A DNA stretch of 44,943 nucleotides from Streptomyces silvae (GTDB lineage: Bacteria; Actinomycetota; Actinomycetes; Streptomycetales; Streptomycetaceae): positions 1 to 44,943 of the forward strand of contig NZ_JAERUC010000114.1 of NCBI RefSeq assembly GCF_016745505.1. The letters run 5' to 3'. Positions 1 to 7,852 of this stretch are shown one piece after another. The notes below the pieces were generated by a model. It made no database searches. It saw only the letters and a program-made list of their open reading frames with translations, and was not told the origin of the DNA. The stretch's first letter is position 1. Every line of letters starts with the position of its first letter. The translations under genes and the position numbers were made by a program.

Positions 1-1
1 G

Positions 2-865
2 GCCGACCAGATGGCCGACATGGGCTTCATGCCGCAGGTCACCGAGCTGCTCGACCAGGTCAACGCCGACGGCCAGCGGATGCTGTTCTCGGCCACCCTG
101 GACCGCAACGTGGACCTGCTGGTCCGCCGCTACCTGCACGACCCGGTCGTCCACTCCGTGGACCCCGCGGCCGGTGCGGTGACGACGATGGAGCACCACG
201 TGCTCTACGTCCAGGGCGCCGACAAGTACGCGACGACCACCGAGATCGCCGCCCGTGAGGGCCGGGTGATCATGTTCCTCGACACCAAGCACGCGGTGGA
301 CAAGCTCACCGACCACCTGCTGCACAGCGGTGTCCGGGCGGCCGCGCTGCACGGCGGCAAGTCGCAGCCGCAGCGCACCCGCACCCTGGACCGCTTCAAG
401 ACCGGCCATGTCACGGTGCTGGTCGCCACGAACGTCGCCGCCCGCGGCATCCACGTCGACAACCTCGACCTGGTCGTCAACGTGGACCCGCCCAGCGACC
501 ACAAGGACTACCTGCACCGCGGCGGACGTACCGCGCGCGCCGGGGAGTCCGGCAGCGTCGTCACGCTGGTGCTGCCCAACCAGCGCCGCGAGATGACCCG
601 GCTGATGGCCGACGCGGGCATCACGCCGCAGATCGCCCAGGTCCGCTCCGGCGAGGCCGAGCTCAACCGCATCACCGGTGCCCAGGCCCCCTCGGGTGTG
701 CCCGTCACGATCAGCTCGCCGGTGTCGGAGCGCAAGAGCGGCAGTTCCGGCCCCCGGGGCCGGCGCGGCGCGCGTCCCGGCCAGGGGCGCCGTTCCAACG
801 CCAACACGCCCACGCCGCAGGCGCGAGCCGCTTCGGCGCAGCGCCGGGCCAACAAGGCCGCGTAG
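2..865 (+). CDS. DEAD-box RNA helicase, C-terminal part (5' end outside window)
   Basis: This is an ATP-dependent RNA helicase that remodels RNA duplexes in the cytoplasm. The window opens inside motif II: the first residues read ADQMADMGF, the usual sequence just after DEAD. Helicase motifs follow in order: SAT (motif III) at about residue 27, then the RecA-2 domain with VATNVAARGIHV (motif V) and HRGGRTARAG (motif VI). The last 60 or so residues are a basic, Arg/Gly-rich, low-complexity tail typical of RNA-binding helicase C-termini. The ATP-binding half is missing only because of the window edge. The following SCO5918-family gene is its usual Streptomyces neighbour, as in the SCO5918-SCO5920 region. 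Identification is firm; the RNA target is unknown. Confidence 0.95.
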   Translation, partial: ADQMADMGFMPQVTELLDQVNADGQRMLFSATLDRNVDLLVRRYLHDPVVHSVDPAAGAVTTMEHHVLYVQGADKYATTTEIAAREGRVIMFLDTKHAVDKLTDHLLHSGVRAAALHGGKSQPQRTRTLDRFKTGHVTVLVATNVAARGIHVDNLDLVVNVDPPSDHKDYLHRGGRTARAGESGSVVTLVLPNQRREMTRLMADAGITPQIAQVRSGEAELNRITGAQAPSGVPVTISSPVSERKSGSSGPRGRRGARPGQGRRSNANTPTPQARAASAQRRANKAA

Positions 866-870
866 TCACC

Positions 871-888
871 CGGCCGGGAGCCCGGCCG
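871..888 (+). terminator. hairpin after helicase gene
   Basis: A 7-bp perfect GC stem (CGGCCGG / CCGGCCG) with a GAGC loop starts 6 nt after the helicase stop codon. No U-tract follows, which is common for Streptomyces terminators. It could attenuate read-through into the next gene rather than stop transcription fully. Confidence 0.5.
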
Positions 889-929
889 TCCCTGTCCGGT
901 TTTCTCCACGACACCCTTGTTGAGGCACC

Positions 930-1238
930 ATGCGCTGTGTCATCGCCCGCTTCCCCTTCGACTTCTTCAAGAACGAGGTCGAGGACCTGATGAAGGGCGT
1001 CAAGCCCGAACCCGTCACGGGTGACGCGGTGGTCGTCAACCGCCGTGTGTACCCCGTCAAGCAGGTGGGCGAGATCATCACCCGCCAGGACCGCCGGGAC
1101 TTCTCCGCCGGTGAGGTGACCAGGGCGCTGTCGCGTCTCGGCTTCACCTGCCGCCCGGCGGAGGTGCCCGTCCCCGTGGCGCCGCTCACGCCGCTGGAGA
1201 ACGCGTCCGCCATGCTCGGAACGCCCGGCGAGGCCTGA
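930..1238 (+). CDS. SCO5918-family protein, function unknown
   Basis: The 102-residue protein begins MRCVIARFPFDF, the signature I associate with the SCO5918 family found beside DEAD-box helicases in Streptomyces. A GAGG ribosome site lies just before the ATG. The N-terminal half is predicted globular (an RFPFDFFKNEVEDLMKG stretch followed by PVTGDAVVVNRRVYPVKQVGEII). The middle (SAGEVTRALSRLGFTC) looks like a short helical DNA/RNA-binding-type element, but I cannot assign a fold. There is no signal peptide or membrane segment. It lies 64 nt after the helicase on the same strand, so a role linked to cold or RNA metabolism is an inference from context only. Confidence 0.85.
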   Translation: MRCVIARFPFDFFKNEVEDLMKGVKPEPVTGDAVVVNRRVYPVKQVGEIITRQDRRDFSAGEVTRALSRLGFTCRPAEVPVPVAPLTPLENASAMLGTPGEA

Positions 1239-1255
1239 GCCGCCGCTCCCTCCCG

Positions 1256-1299
1256 CGCACCGCACCCCCGAGGCCTTCCCGGCCCGGGGGTGCGGTGCG
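1256..1299. terminator. bidirectional terminator, 15-bp perfect stem
   Basis: Arms at 1256-1270 and 1285-1299 are perfect reverse complements. The 14-nt loop can itself pair through GGCC/GGCC. It sits between the convergent SCO5918-family and acyltransferase genes and probably serves both. Confidence 0.85.
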
Positions 1300-1310
1300 T
1301 CCCGGGGGCC

Positions 1311-2387
1311 TCAGGACTTCGGCACGGGCTTCCTGGCCCAGTCGAGCCGGGGCTCCACGACGTGACGGAACACGCGCCGCACGGGCGGGCTGCAGAGGGC
1401 GGTGACCACGGCCGCGGCGACGGCGGAGACCAGGACCCGGCCCAGCGGCGTGGAGACGACGTCCACCTCGTAGAGGCCGAGCTTGACCGCGCCCTTGATG
1501 AAGAAGCCGTGCAGCAGATAGCCGTAGAGCGTGCCGGCGCCGAGCGCGGTCATCCACAGCCTGCGGTTCGGCACCCAGGCGAGGAAGCAGGCGCTGAGCA
1601 CGAGCGCGCAGCCGAACAGCAGCGGCGTCACCACGGCGCCCGTCCAGGCGGGCGAGCCGAGCTGCTCCGCGCCGTAGCGGCGGAAGAACCACGAGGTCGT
1701 CGAGCGCGGCACGGCCCAGTAGGCGACCGCCAGGGCCACCAGGCAGACCGGTACGGACGCGAGGCGCACCGCCCGGCGGCGTACGAGGTCGAAGTGCTCG
1801 GGACGCAGGCACAGCCCCAGGACGTAGTACGGGAGGAACTGCAGGATCCGCTGGAACTGCAGGTCCTCGCCGACGTTGCTGGTCACCGCGCCCATGGCGG
1901 CGATGACCAGGGCCAGTGCCATGGGCCACCGGACCCGTAGCCAGAAGGGTGTGGTGAGCCGCCAGAGGAACAGCGCGGGCAGGAACCAGAGCAGCCAGTA
2001 CGGCGTGAGCGGGCTCAGGGGGAACTCCGGGGACCCGGTCAGGCGCTCGAAGAGGGTATAGGCGACCTCGAAGACGGCGTAGGGCACGGCGAGGCTCGTG
2101 ACGAGCCTCCACACCCGGTCGGAGCTCAGCTCCAGGCCGCGCGAGAAGTATCCGGCGATGATGATGAAGACCGGCATGTGGAAGGTGTAGACGAAGGTGT
2201 AGAGCGTCTCCACCAGCCGCCCGCTGCCGGGGAGGGGCTCCCAGGAGTGCCCCATCGCGACGAGGACGATGGCCAGGTACTTCGCGTTGTCGAAGAACGG
2301 GTCGCGGCCGGGGCGGGACCGCGCTGCGGCCGGTTCTCCGGCGTCGGCGCCTGCCGGTCCCGGGGTGCGTGAGGTCAGGGAGGGCAT
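1311..2387 (-). CDS. membrane acyltransferase (acyltransferase-3 / fucose-4-O-acetylase-like)
   Basis: The protein has 358 residues and about ten hydrophobic spans. After a 25-residue Pro/Ala/Arg-rich cytoplasmic lead comes RDPFFDNAKYLAIVLVAMGH, where the Asn and the His at the end of the first span match the catalytic region of acyltransferase-3 proteins. The FHMPVFIIIAGYF segment in the second span is also typical. Such enzymes move acetyl or other acyl groups across or at the membrane onto sugars, lipids or secondary metabolites. The closest style is the COG3594 fucose 4-O-acetylase group. It is transcribed away from the reductase gene upstream. The acceptor cannot be told from sequence. 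Confidence 0.88.
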   Translation of the reverse strand: MPSLTSRTPGPAGADAGEPAAARSRPGRDPFFDNAKYLAIVLVAMGHSWEPLPGSGRLVETLYTFVYTFHMPVFIIIAGYFSRGLELSSDRVWRLVTSLAVPYAVFEVAYTLFERLTGSPEFPLSPLTPYWLLWFLPALFLWRLTTPFWLRVRWPMALALVIAAMGAVTSNVGEDLQFQRILQFLPYYVLGLCLRPEHFDLVRRRAVRLASVPVCLVALAVAYWAVPRSTTSWFFRRYGAEQLGSPAWTGAVVTPLLFGCALVLSACFLAWVPNRRLWMTALGAGTLYGYLLHGFFIKGAVKLGLYEVDVVSTPLGRVLVSAVAAAVVTALCSPPVRRVFRHVVEPRLDWARKPVPKS

Positions 2388-2425
2388 CGGGCCACCCTAG
2401 AGCCTCCCGCCCGGGCCGGGCGGGT

Positions 2426-3334
2426 TCAGGGCGTCAGGATCAGCTTTCCCGTGGTCCGGCGCGCGAGCAGGTCCTCATGGGCGCGCCGGGCGTCGGCGAG
2501 CGGGTAGCTGCCGCCGGTCACGGGCCTGAGGCGGCCCTCGCCGACGAGGGCGAAGAGCTCCTTGAGGGGGCCGCTGACGCCACCCGGGGCCGCGAGGGCG
2601 GGGCGCAGCCAGAATCCGACGACGGAGGCGTTCAGGCGGCCGAGACGGGCCGGGTCGACCGGGGTGAAGCCGCCGCGGGCGGCGTTGCCGTAGGTCACCA
2701 GCCGGCCGAAGGACGCCAGGGAGCCCAGGGCCCGGTCGAAGAGGTCCCCGCCCACGGCGTCCAGGACGACGTCCGCCTTCTCGGCGAGGGGGTAGGCGGC
2801 CACCGCGTCGGCGCCGAGGTCCAGGGCGAGGCGCTCCTTCTCCGGGGTGGAGGCCTGGGCGAGCACCTGGCCCGCGCCGAACTCCCGGGCCAGCTGGACG
2901 GCCAGGCTGCCGACGCCACCCGCCGCGGAGTGCACGACGACGGTCTCCCCCTCGCGCAGCCGGGCCGCCGACCGCAGCAGATGCCAGGCGGTCAGGCCCT
3001 GCATCATGAGGGCGAGGGCCTGTGCGGCGCCGAGGTCCTCGGGGATCTCCAGGACGGCGGACTCCTTGGCGGTCACCTGCTCCGCGTACCCGTGGGAGAC
3101 CCGGGCCAGCACCCGCCGGCCGTCCGGGGTGCGGCCCACGACCTCGCTGCCCGGGACGTACGGCAGGGCGTCGGCCCCGAGGTAGGAGCCGTCCACCTGA
3201 TGGGTGTCCGCGAAGTTGACCCCCGCGGCCTCGACGGTGAGGAGCACCTCTCCGGGGCCGGGCACGGGGGCGGCCAGTTCCACGGGGCGGAGGACGTCGG
3301 GGCCACCGAAGCGGTCGAACTGGATCGCGAGCAT
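2426..3334 (-). CDS. NADPH:quinone oxidoreductase-type MDR reductase
   Basis: This is a zinc-free medium-chain reductase of 302 residues. It has an N-terminal GroES-like domain (PGPGEVLLTVEAAGVNFAD) and a Rossmann domain with the nucleotide loop VHSAAGGVGSLAVQLA at about residue 150. I chose the internal ATG at 3334 (MLAIQFDRFGG) because this is where the family normally begins; the 30 codons upstream look unconserved. Enzymes of this type reduce quinones or conjugated enoyl/butenolide double bonds. It is divergent from the SDR at 3535 and lies within 2 kb of an AfsA homologue. Reduction of the butenolide C=C in autoregulator synthesis is therefore a reasonable but untested role. Confidence 0.9.
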   Translation of the reverse strand: MLAIQFDRFGGPDVLRPVELAAPVPGPGEVLLTVEAAGVNFADTHQVDGSYLGADALPYVPGSEVVGRTPDGRRVLARVSHGYAEQVTAKESAVLEIPEDLGAAQALALMMQGLTAWHLLRSAARLREGETVVVHSAAGGVGSLAVQLAREFGAGQVLAQASTPEKERLALDLGADAVAAYPLAEKADVVLDAVGGDLFDRALGSLASFGRLVTYGNAARGGFTPVDPARLGRLNASVVGFWLRPALAAPGGVSGPLKELFALVGEGRLRPVTGGSYPLADARRAHEDLLARRTTGKLILTP

Positions 3335-3422
3335 GCCGCAGGGTATCGCGGGGCCGTCCGGAGGGGCCGGGGCCCGGTGACCGGCCGTCGGAATCCGGTG
3401 AGCGGGGAGGCGAAAACAGGAC

Positions 3423-3434
3423 AATCGGTCGGTT
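3423..3434. promoter_or_regulatory. candidate butyrolactone-receptor operator (ARE-like)
   Basis: AATCGGTCGGTT lies midway in the 200-bp gap between the divergent reductase and SDR genes. It contains the GGTCGGT half-site I recall for ArpA-type receptors, and its complement resembles the core of a known ARE. The palindrome is imperfect: three Watson-Crick pairs... in detail, pairs 1, 2, 4 and 5 of six are complementary. Treat as tentative. Confidence 0.35.
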
Positions 3435-3534
3435 ATGGTCGTGAGGCCGGTCCGGGGCCCGGGGGGTGGGCCGGCCGGTGCTCCGGGCGTATCGGCCGTG
3501 GTCGTGGAGCGGTGCGCCTGCCAGACTGCGGGCC

Positions 3535-4299
3535 ATGAGCGATCTTCTTCACGACAGAGTCGTCCTGATCACCGGGGCGAGCAGCGGTATCGGCGCGGCG
3601 GCGGCACGGGTGTTCTCCGAGGAGGGCGCGACGGTCGTCCTGGCCGCGCGCCGGGAGGACCGACTGGCCTCGCTGACGGCCGAATTGAAGGACAAGGGAG
3701 CCCAAGCCTCCTACGTCGTCTGCGATGTCACGGTGGCCGAGGACGCCGCCCGTGCCGTCGACTTCACGGTCGACACCTACGGGCGCCTGGACTCGGCCTT
3801 CAACAACGCGGGCCTCGGCGGTGACCGAACTCCCCTGCACCTCATGGGAGATGACGTCTACGACGCGGTCATGGACACCAACGTGCGGGGCGTCTGGAAC
3901 TGCCTCCGCCACGAGATCGCGGCCATGCTGCCCAATTCCGGGGGCAGTTCCATTGTGAACAACAGCAGCGTGGGCGGGCTGGTGGCCATACCGGCGGCCG
4001 CGCCCTACATCGCGGCCAAGCACGCCGTCGTCGGTCTCACCAGGGCCGCCGCGGACGAGTACGCCCAACAGGGCATCAGGGTCAACGCGGTGGCGCCCGG
4101 TACCACCCGCAGCGAGATCACGGCCGACTGGTTCGGCCGTAACCCCGGGCTGGAGGAGATGGTCAACAGCCGTACGCCACAAGGGCGTACGGCTGAGCCC
4201 GAGGAGATAGCCAACGCGGTGGCCTGGCTGCTCAGCGACCGCTGCCCCTTCCTCACGGGCACCGTGCTCCCGGTGGACGGTGGCTTCATCAACCAGTGA
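3535..4299 (+). CDS. short-chain dehydrogenase/reductase (SDR)
   Basis: This is a classical SDR of 254 residues. It has the cofactor loop TGASSGIG near residue 13, the NNAG motif, a catalytic Ser in NNSSVGG, and the active-site YIAAK. The C-terminal TGTVLPVDGGF is the usual SDR ending. The ATG at 3535 was chosen over an upstream in-frame ATG because MSDLLHDRVVLITG is the natural family start. It is cytoplasmic, NAD(P)H-dependent, and acts on an unknown alcohol or ketone. Its stop lies 4 bp from the convergent afsA-like stop. Many butyrolactone loci carry a ketoreductase (for example BarS1-type enzymes), so reduction of a 6-keto butanolide is a candidate role by context. Confidence 0.92.
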   Translation: MSDLLHDRVVLITGASSGIGAAAARVFSEEGATVVLAARREDRLASLTAELKDKGAQASYVVCDVTVAEDAARAVDFTVDTYGRLDSAFNNAGLGGDRTPLHLMGDDVYDAVMDTNVRGVWNCLRHEIAAMLPNSGGSSIVNNSSVGGLVAIPAAAPYIAAKHAVVGLTRAAADEYAQQGIRVNAVAPGTTRSEITADWFGRNPGLEEMVNSRTPQGRTAEPEEIANAVAWLLSDRCPFLTGTVLPVDGGFINQ

Positions 4300-4303
4300 G
4301 GCG

Positions 4304-5215
4304 TCAGCCGCAGGGCCCGCTCAGCCGGCCCCGGTAGACCGTCTCCCCGTCCTGCGCCGCGGTCACCAGGACGGAGGTCTCCCCGGGGCCGGCGGGCAGG
4401 ATCTCCGCCTCGATCCAGCAGGGGCGGTCGAACTCGGCGTACCGCAGGAACTCACTGGTGACGGTGGTCGCTTCGAAGGGCGCGGGATACAGGGAGGCGT
4501 TCGCGGCCTGGTGGGCGGCCTCCATCAGGACGAGCCCCGGGACGTGGTCGACGGGGTGGTCGTAGAGCACCACGTTGTCCACGTCGTTGCGCAACTGCCA
4601 GTGCCGGGGCCGGTCTCCGGCCGAAAGGATCACGTCGTGCGGAGTGTGCCGCCCTACGGTCCGGGGGTCGACCGGGGCAGGCAGTGGCCAGGCGTTCCAG
4701 TCGACGGCGAGGTGTTCACCGCGGAGCCGGCGGTAGGCGCGCGGAGAAATCCAGCCGAACTCGGAATCCGCACGGGCGACCAAGCTGCCACCCTGGAGCA
4801 CGCGGACGTCCATCCCGAGCGAACTGACCGTCCGTCCGCGCTTCTTGGGCTCGGCGACGGAGACCTCCACGTCGAGGCCGCAGGGGCCGTCGGCGGGGAC
4901 GCGGAAGCCCGGGGCGACGGTGAAGTCGAAGTAGTGGAGCAGGGTTTGATCGGTCAGGGGAACGCCGTACGCTGCGTGCGCGATGACCAGTCCGCTCTGC
5001 CTGATGGTCTGGGTGAGCACCCGGGGGTCGTAAGGGAGCCCTTCCGCGGGTGCGGGCCATCGCGCGGACAGCGAGAACTCGCCATCTTCCCTGCTGTGCC
5101 AGGTGGTGAGGAAGACCATCTCGGTACGCCCGAGGTGGACGTACTCCTTGGGGACGCCGTTCCGGCCCTCCGCCGCGGAGTGCGGTGGTCTCGGAACAAC
5201 GGGTATGTCGGGCAC
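4304..5215 (-). CDS. scbA-like: AfsA/ScbA-family gamma-butyrolactone synthase
   Basis: AfsA-type enzymes condense a beta-ketoacyl-ACP with dihydroxyacetone phosphate, the first step of gamma-butyrolactone autoregulator synthesis. The 303-residue protein has the family layout of two hotdog-like repeats. The first contains VPKEYVHLGRTEMVFLT near residue 21. The second contains DHPVDHVPGLVLMEAAHQA near residue 240. It starts with GTG. It is divergent from an ArpA/ScbR-type receptor gene with 106 bp between them, the same arrangement as scbA-scbR in S. coelicolor. The promoter carries a perfect palindrome in its spacer, which suggests repression by the receptor. The identity of the side chain made cannot be inferred. 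Confidence 0.93.
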   Translation of the reverse strand: MPDIPVVPRPPHSAAEGRNGVPKEYVHLGRTEMVFLTTWHSREDGEFSLSARWPAPAEGLPYDPRVLTQTIRQSGLVIAHAAYGVPLTDQTLLHYFDFTVAPGFRVPADGPCGLDVEVSVAEPKKRGRTVSSLGMDVRVLQGGSLVARADSEFGWISPRAYRRLRGEHLAVDWNAWPLPAPVDPRTVGRHTPHDVILSAGDRPRHWQLRNDVDNVVLYDHPVDHVPGLVLMEAAHQAANASLYPAPFEATTVTSEFLRYAEFDRPCWIEAEILPAGPGETSVLVTAAQDGETVYRGRLSGPCG

Positions 5216-5258
5216 GGCCCTCCCGGAGAATGGAACAAAATGGGCATTACGGCGCTGA

Positions 5259-5288
5259 TATGATACCGGTTCACCGGTACTTTTTGAA
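5259..5288. promoter_or_regulatory. divergent promoters with ARE-type operator of the scbA/scbR-like pair
   Basis: A perfect palindrome TACCGGT-TC-ACCGGTA lies at 5264-5279, flanked by a TTTTTGA tail like that of known autoregulatory elements. On the minus strand TTCAAA (5283-5288) and TATCAT (5260-5265) are 17 nt apart and form a plausible promoter for the synthase gene, with the palindrome filling the spacer. On the plus strand TATGAT (5259-5264) is a good -10 for the receptor gene, but its -35 is weak. A receptor bound here would block both genes. Promoter assignment is by eye. Confidence 0.65.
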
Positions 5289-5321
5289 GAAGCGTCAGGC
5301 CACGTTCAAGGGGAGCGCGAG

Positions 5322-5966
5322 TTGGCACGACAGCAACGGGCGATCCGCACGCGCAGAATCTTCCTGGAAGCCGCCGCCGAGGTCTTCGACGAGCACGGTT
5401 ACGACGCCGCCACGATCGCCGCGATCCTCGACCGGGCCGGTCTCACGCGGGGTGCGCTCTACTTCCACTTCACGTCGAAGGAGGAGCTGGCCCGCGGTGT
5501 CCTCCAGGAGGCGGTGACCGCGGACGGGGTCACCCCGCAGACCTTCAAGCTGCAGGAATGGGTGGACATAGCACTCCTGCTCGCCTACCGGCTGCCCAGG
5601 GAACCCCTGCTCAGTGCCTCGATCCGGCTGTCCGTCGACCCACGGGCGCGCGGGCTGTTCGGCACCCGCTGGCCCGACTGGATCGCCCTCGGCACGGAGA
5701 TACTCACCGAGGCCAGGGAGCGGGGCGAGCTCCTTCCGCATGTGGACCCGGAGGCCACCTCGCGGCTCTTCGTCGGGGCGTGGACCGGGGTCCAGCTGGT
5801 GACCGAGTCCATGGCGGAGCCGCCGGACCTGGTCGCCGAGATCTCCGCCCTCTTCGAGCTCATCCTCCCGAACAACGCGGTCCCGGGCGTCCTCGCCCGG
5901 CTCGACACCTCCCCGCACCGCGCGGCGCGCATCATCGAGCAGCAGCAGGCGGTCGCCGTCTCCTGA
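5322..5966 (+). CDS. scbR-like: gamma-butyrolactone receptor, ArpA/ScbR-type TetR repressor
   Basis: The protein is 214 residues long. Its N-terminal TetR helix-turn-helix carries the hallmark sequence of butyrolactone receptors: IRTRRIFLEAAAEVFDEHGY, then ATIAAILDRAGLTRGALYFHF. The C-terminal domain has the receptor-type WPDWIALGTEIL segment with the conserved Trp pattern that packs against the ligand. The start is TTG with a good AAGGGGAG site 7 nt upstream; no better start is in frame. The dimer should bind the palindrome at 5264-5279, repress the synthase gene and itself, and release DNA when the autoregulator binds. It could instead be a pseudo-receptor answering to antibiotics, but the adjacent synthase gene favours a true receptor. 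Confidence 0.92.
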   Translation: MARQQRAIRTRRIFLEAAAEVFDEHGYDAATIAAILDRAGLTRGALYFHFTSKEELARGVLQEAVTADGVTPQTFKLQEWVDIALLLAYRLPREPLLSASIRLSVDPRARGLFGTRWPDWIALGTEILTEARERGELLPHVDPEATSRLFVGAWTGVQLVTESMAEPPDLVAEISALFELILPNNAVPGVLARLDTSPHRAARIIEQQQAVAVS

Positions 5967-6068
5967 CCGTCCGGGCGGTGTCACGGGCGAGCCCCGGGCC
6001 CCCGCCCCATGTCACCCGATCGGGTGTGGGCGCCTGCGAAGTGGCTGGTCAGCCCGCATGGTGGCCCT

Positions 6069-6803
6069 ATGTGGCTTCGCCGAACCGCCGTGTGCGCCAT
6101 GGTCGTGCCGCTGGCGTTCCTGGTACTCCGGGACGCGCCGGTACGGCTTGCCGCGCCCGAGCAGGCCACCGCGAAGCCGGCGGCGCAGCCCGCGGCCCCG
6201 CGTCCCGCGATCGTCAGCCGGGCGGAGTGGCACGCGGACGAGAGCCTGGTCAAGGAGGACGCGGTGTACACGGGGACGGTGCGGGCCGTCTTCGTCCATC
6301 ACACGGGTCACACCAACAACTACGACTGCGCCGACGCCCCCGAGATGCTCCGGGCGATGGAGGAGGCGCACGTACGCGGTGAGGGCTGGGACGACATCGG
6401 CTACAACTTCGTGGTCGACCGCTGCGGGACCATATACGAGGGCAGGGCGGGCGGCGTCGGGCGCACCGTGCGCGGGGCCCACACCACCGGGTTCAACGCG
6501 CACAGCGTGGGGATAGCGGCCCTCGGCTCCTTCGATCCCGGTGTCACCGTGCCGAAGGCGCTCATCGAGGGGATCGCGAAGGTCGGCGCGTGGAAGCTGG
6601 ACCGCTCCATCGACCCCCGCGGCATCGTGCGGATGGTGTCGACGAACGACGACAGCCTGTACCGGCGCGGTGAGGTGGTCTACCTCCACGCCGTGGCCGG
6701 GCACCGCGACACCTTCTCGACGTACTGCCCCGGTGAGGCGCTCTACGCCCAACTGCCCGCTATCCGGGCGGAGATGGCGCGGCTGCGGGACCGGAAGAAG
6801 TAG
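6069..6803 (+). CDS. secreted PGRP-type N-acetylmuramoyl-L-alanine amidase
   Basis: The enzyme cleaves the amide between MurNAc and L-Ala in peptidoglycan, outside the membrane. Starting at the ATG at 6069 the product (244 residues) opens with a short signal sequence (MWLRRTAVCAMVVPLAFLVL). A small Ala/Pro linker follows, then an amidase-2/PGRP domain from about residue 48. Zinc ligands fit His78 (VHHTG), His212 (AGHRD) and Cys220 (STYCPG). Tyr112 in DIGYNFVVD is the catalytic-site Tyr. With the full ligand set the protein should be an active hydrolase, not just a binder. An in-frame ATG 60 nt upstream would place 20 extra residues before the signal peptide and is less likely. Confidence 0.93.
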   Translation: MWLRRTAVCAMVVPLAFLVLRDAPVRLAAPEQATAKPAAQPAAPRPAIVSRAEWHADESLVKEDAVYTGTVRAVFVHHTGHTNNYDCADAPEMLRAMEEAHVRGEGWDDIGYNFVVDRCGTIYEGRAGGVGRTVRGAHTTGFNAHSVGIAALGSFDPGVTVPKALIEGIAKVGAWKLDRSIDPRGIVRMVSTNDDSLYRRGEVVYLHAVAGHRDTFSTYCPGEALYAQLPAIRAEMARLRDRKK

Positions 6804-7012
6804 CGCGGGAGCCGTACGGCGCGACGTCCCGCCCCGCACCTGGCGGTGCCGGCGGCGGCTGCGCGCGGTCACGCGGCGCGGCGAACCGGCGGGCCCTCCA
6901 CCCGGGTGATTGTTCGGGAGTCGGCCGCGTCGAAGCCCATTGAAAAGATGATCGGCGGCTTATCTGTTCGTGCCCTTGCACACCTTCTGGAGCACAGCGG
7001 AGGAATACCGTC

Positions 7013-7852
7013 ATGCCGGCATCACCCCTCGCAAAGCGGCCCGTCGAATCGGTGCTCGCCCTTCTGCTCGTCCTCCTGAGCGTGCTCGGCCTCGCCGGCC
7101 GCAGCGTTGCGGACGCCCCCGCCCAGGCCCCGGCCCGGACGCCCGCCCAGGCCGTACCTGCCCAGGCCGTCCCCGCCCGGGCCGTCATCGCGCCGACGGT
7201 CGTCGCGCCGACCGTCACGGCCGGCACCGACTGGGACCGCATCGCCGAGTGCGAGAGCAACGGCCGCTGGGGCATCAACACCGGCAACGGCTACCACGGT
7301 GGCCTCCAGTTCTCCCCCTCCACCTGGCGGGCCTACGGCGGCGGGCAGTACGCGCCCCGCGCCGACCTCGCCTCCAAGTCCGAGCAGATCGCCGTCGCCG
7401 AGCGTGTCCGGCGCTCGCAGGGACTGGGTGCCTGGCCCACCTGCGGCCGGCTCGGCGCCAACGGCACATCGAGCTCCTCGTCCTCCGGTGGCAGCGGCAG
7501 CAGTGGCAGCGTCGGCGGGAGTGACACGGCGCAGGCAGCCCCCGAGCGGCAGTCGACCGGCAGTTCGAACAGCGGCTCGTCCGGCAACACGTCGTCCGGC
7601 AGCTCGGCCGGCAGTTCGCACCACGGCGACGACAGCACCGCGGGCAGCGACAGCGGCACCACGCACCACTACTCCGAGGACCTCGTCGACGCCGACACGT
7701 ACGTCGTCGAGCCGGGCGACTGCCTCTCCGTGATCGCCGAGCGAGCGGATGTGGACGGTGGCTGGCCCGCGCTGTACGAGCTGAACCGCGAGATCCTGGA
7801 CCAGGGACCGCACCTGATCTTCCCCGGACAGCACCTCCGCCTGAACGCCTGA
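7013..7852 (+). CDS. rpfA-like: secreted resuscitation-promoting-factor-like protein with LysM
   Basis: This is a 279-residue cell-wall lytic enzyme. It has a signal peptide (residues 1-34), an Ala/Pro/Val linker, and an Rpf/transglycosylase-like domain at 71-145 with the catalytic Glu81 in IAECESNGRW. A Ser/Gly-rich linker spans about 152-220, and a C-terminal LysM domain at about 228-279 (YVVEPGDCLSVIAERADVDGGW) would anchor it to peptidoglycan. Rpf proteins cleave glycan strands and promote spore germination. A strong ribosome site, GGAGGAA, lies 8 nt before the ATG. It follows the amidase gene on the same strand with a 209-bp gap. I looked for a c-di-AMP (ydaO) riboswitch in that gap, as controls some rpfA genes, and saw none. 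Confidence 0.93.
   Translation: MPASPLAKRPVESVLALLLVLLSVLGLAGRSVADAPAQAPARTPAQAVPAQAVPARAVIAPTVVAPTVTAGTDWDRIAECESNGRWGINTGNGYHGGLQFSPSTWRAYGGGQYAPRADLASKSEQIAVAERVRRSQGLGAWPTCGRLGANGTSSSSSSGGSGSSGSVGGSDTAQAAPERQSTGSSNSGSSGNTSSGSSAGSSHHGDDSTAGSDSGTTHHYSEDLVDADTYVVEPGDCLSVIAERADVDGGWPALYELNREILDQGPHLIFPGQHLRLNA

Noticed and set aside
2369..3538. Long plus-strand frame opposite the reductase gene
   Set aside because: Gly/Arg-rich mirror of a conserved coding gene; expected in GC-rich DNA.
6940..6966. TTGAAA ... TATCTG as a promoter for the Rpf-like gene
   Set aside because: The spacer is only 15 nt and the -10 lacks the final T.
6804..7012. c-di-AMP (ydaO) riboswitch upstream of the Rpf-like gene
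   Set aside because: Some Streptomyces rpfA genes have one, but I saw none of the conserved ydaO blocks in this 209-bp gap.
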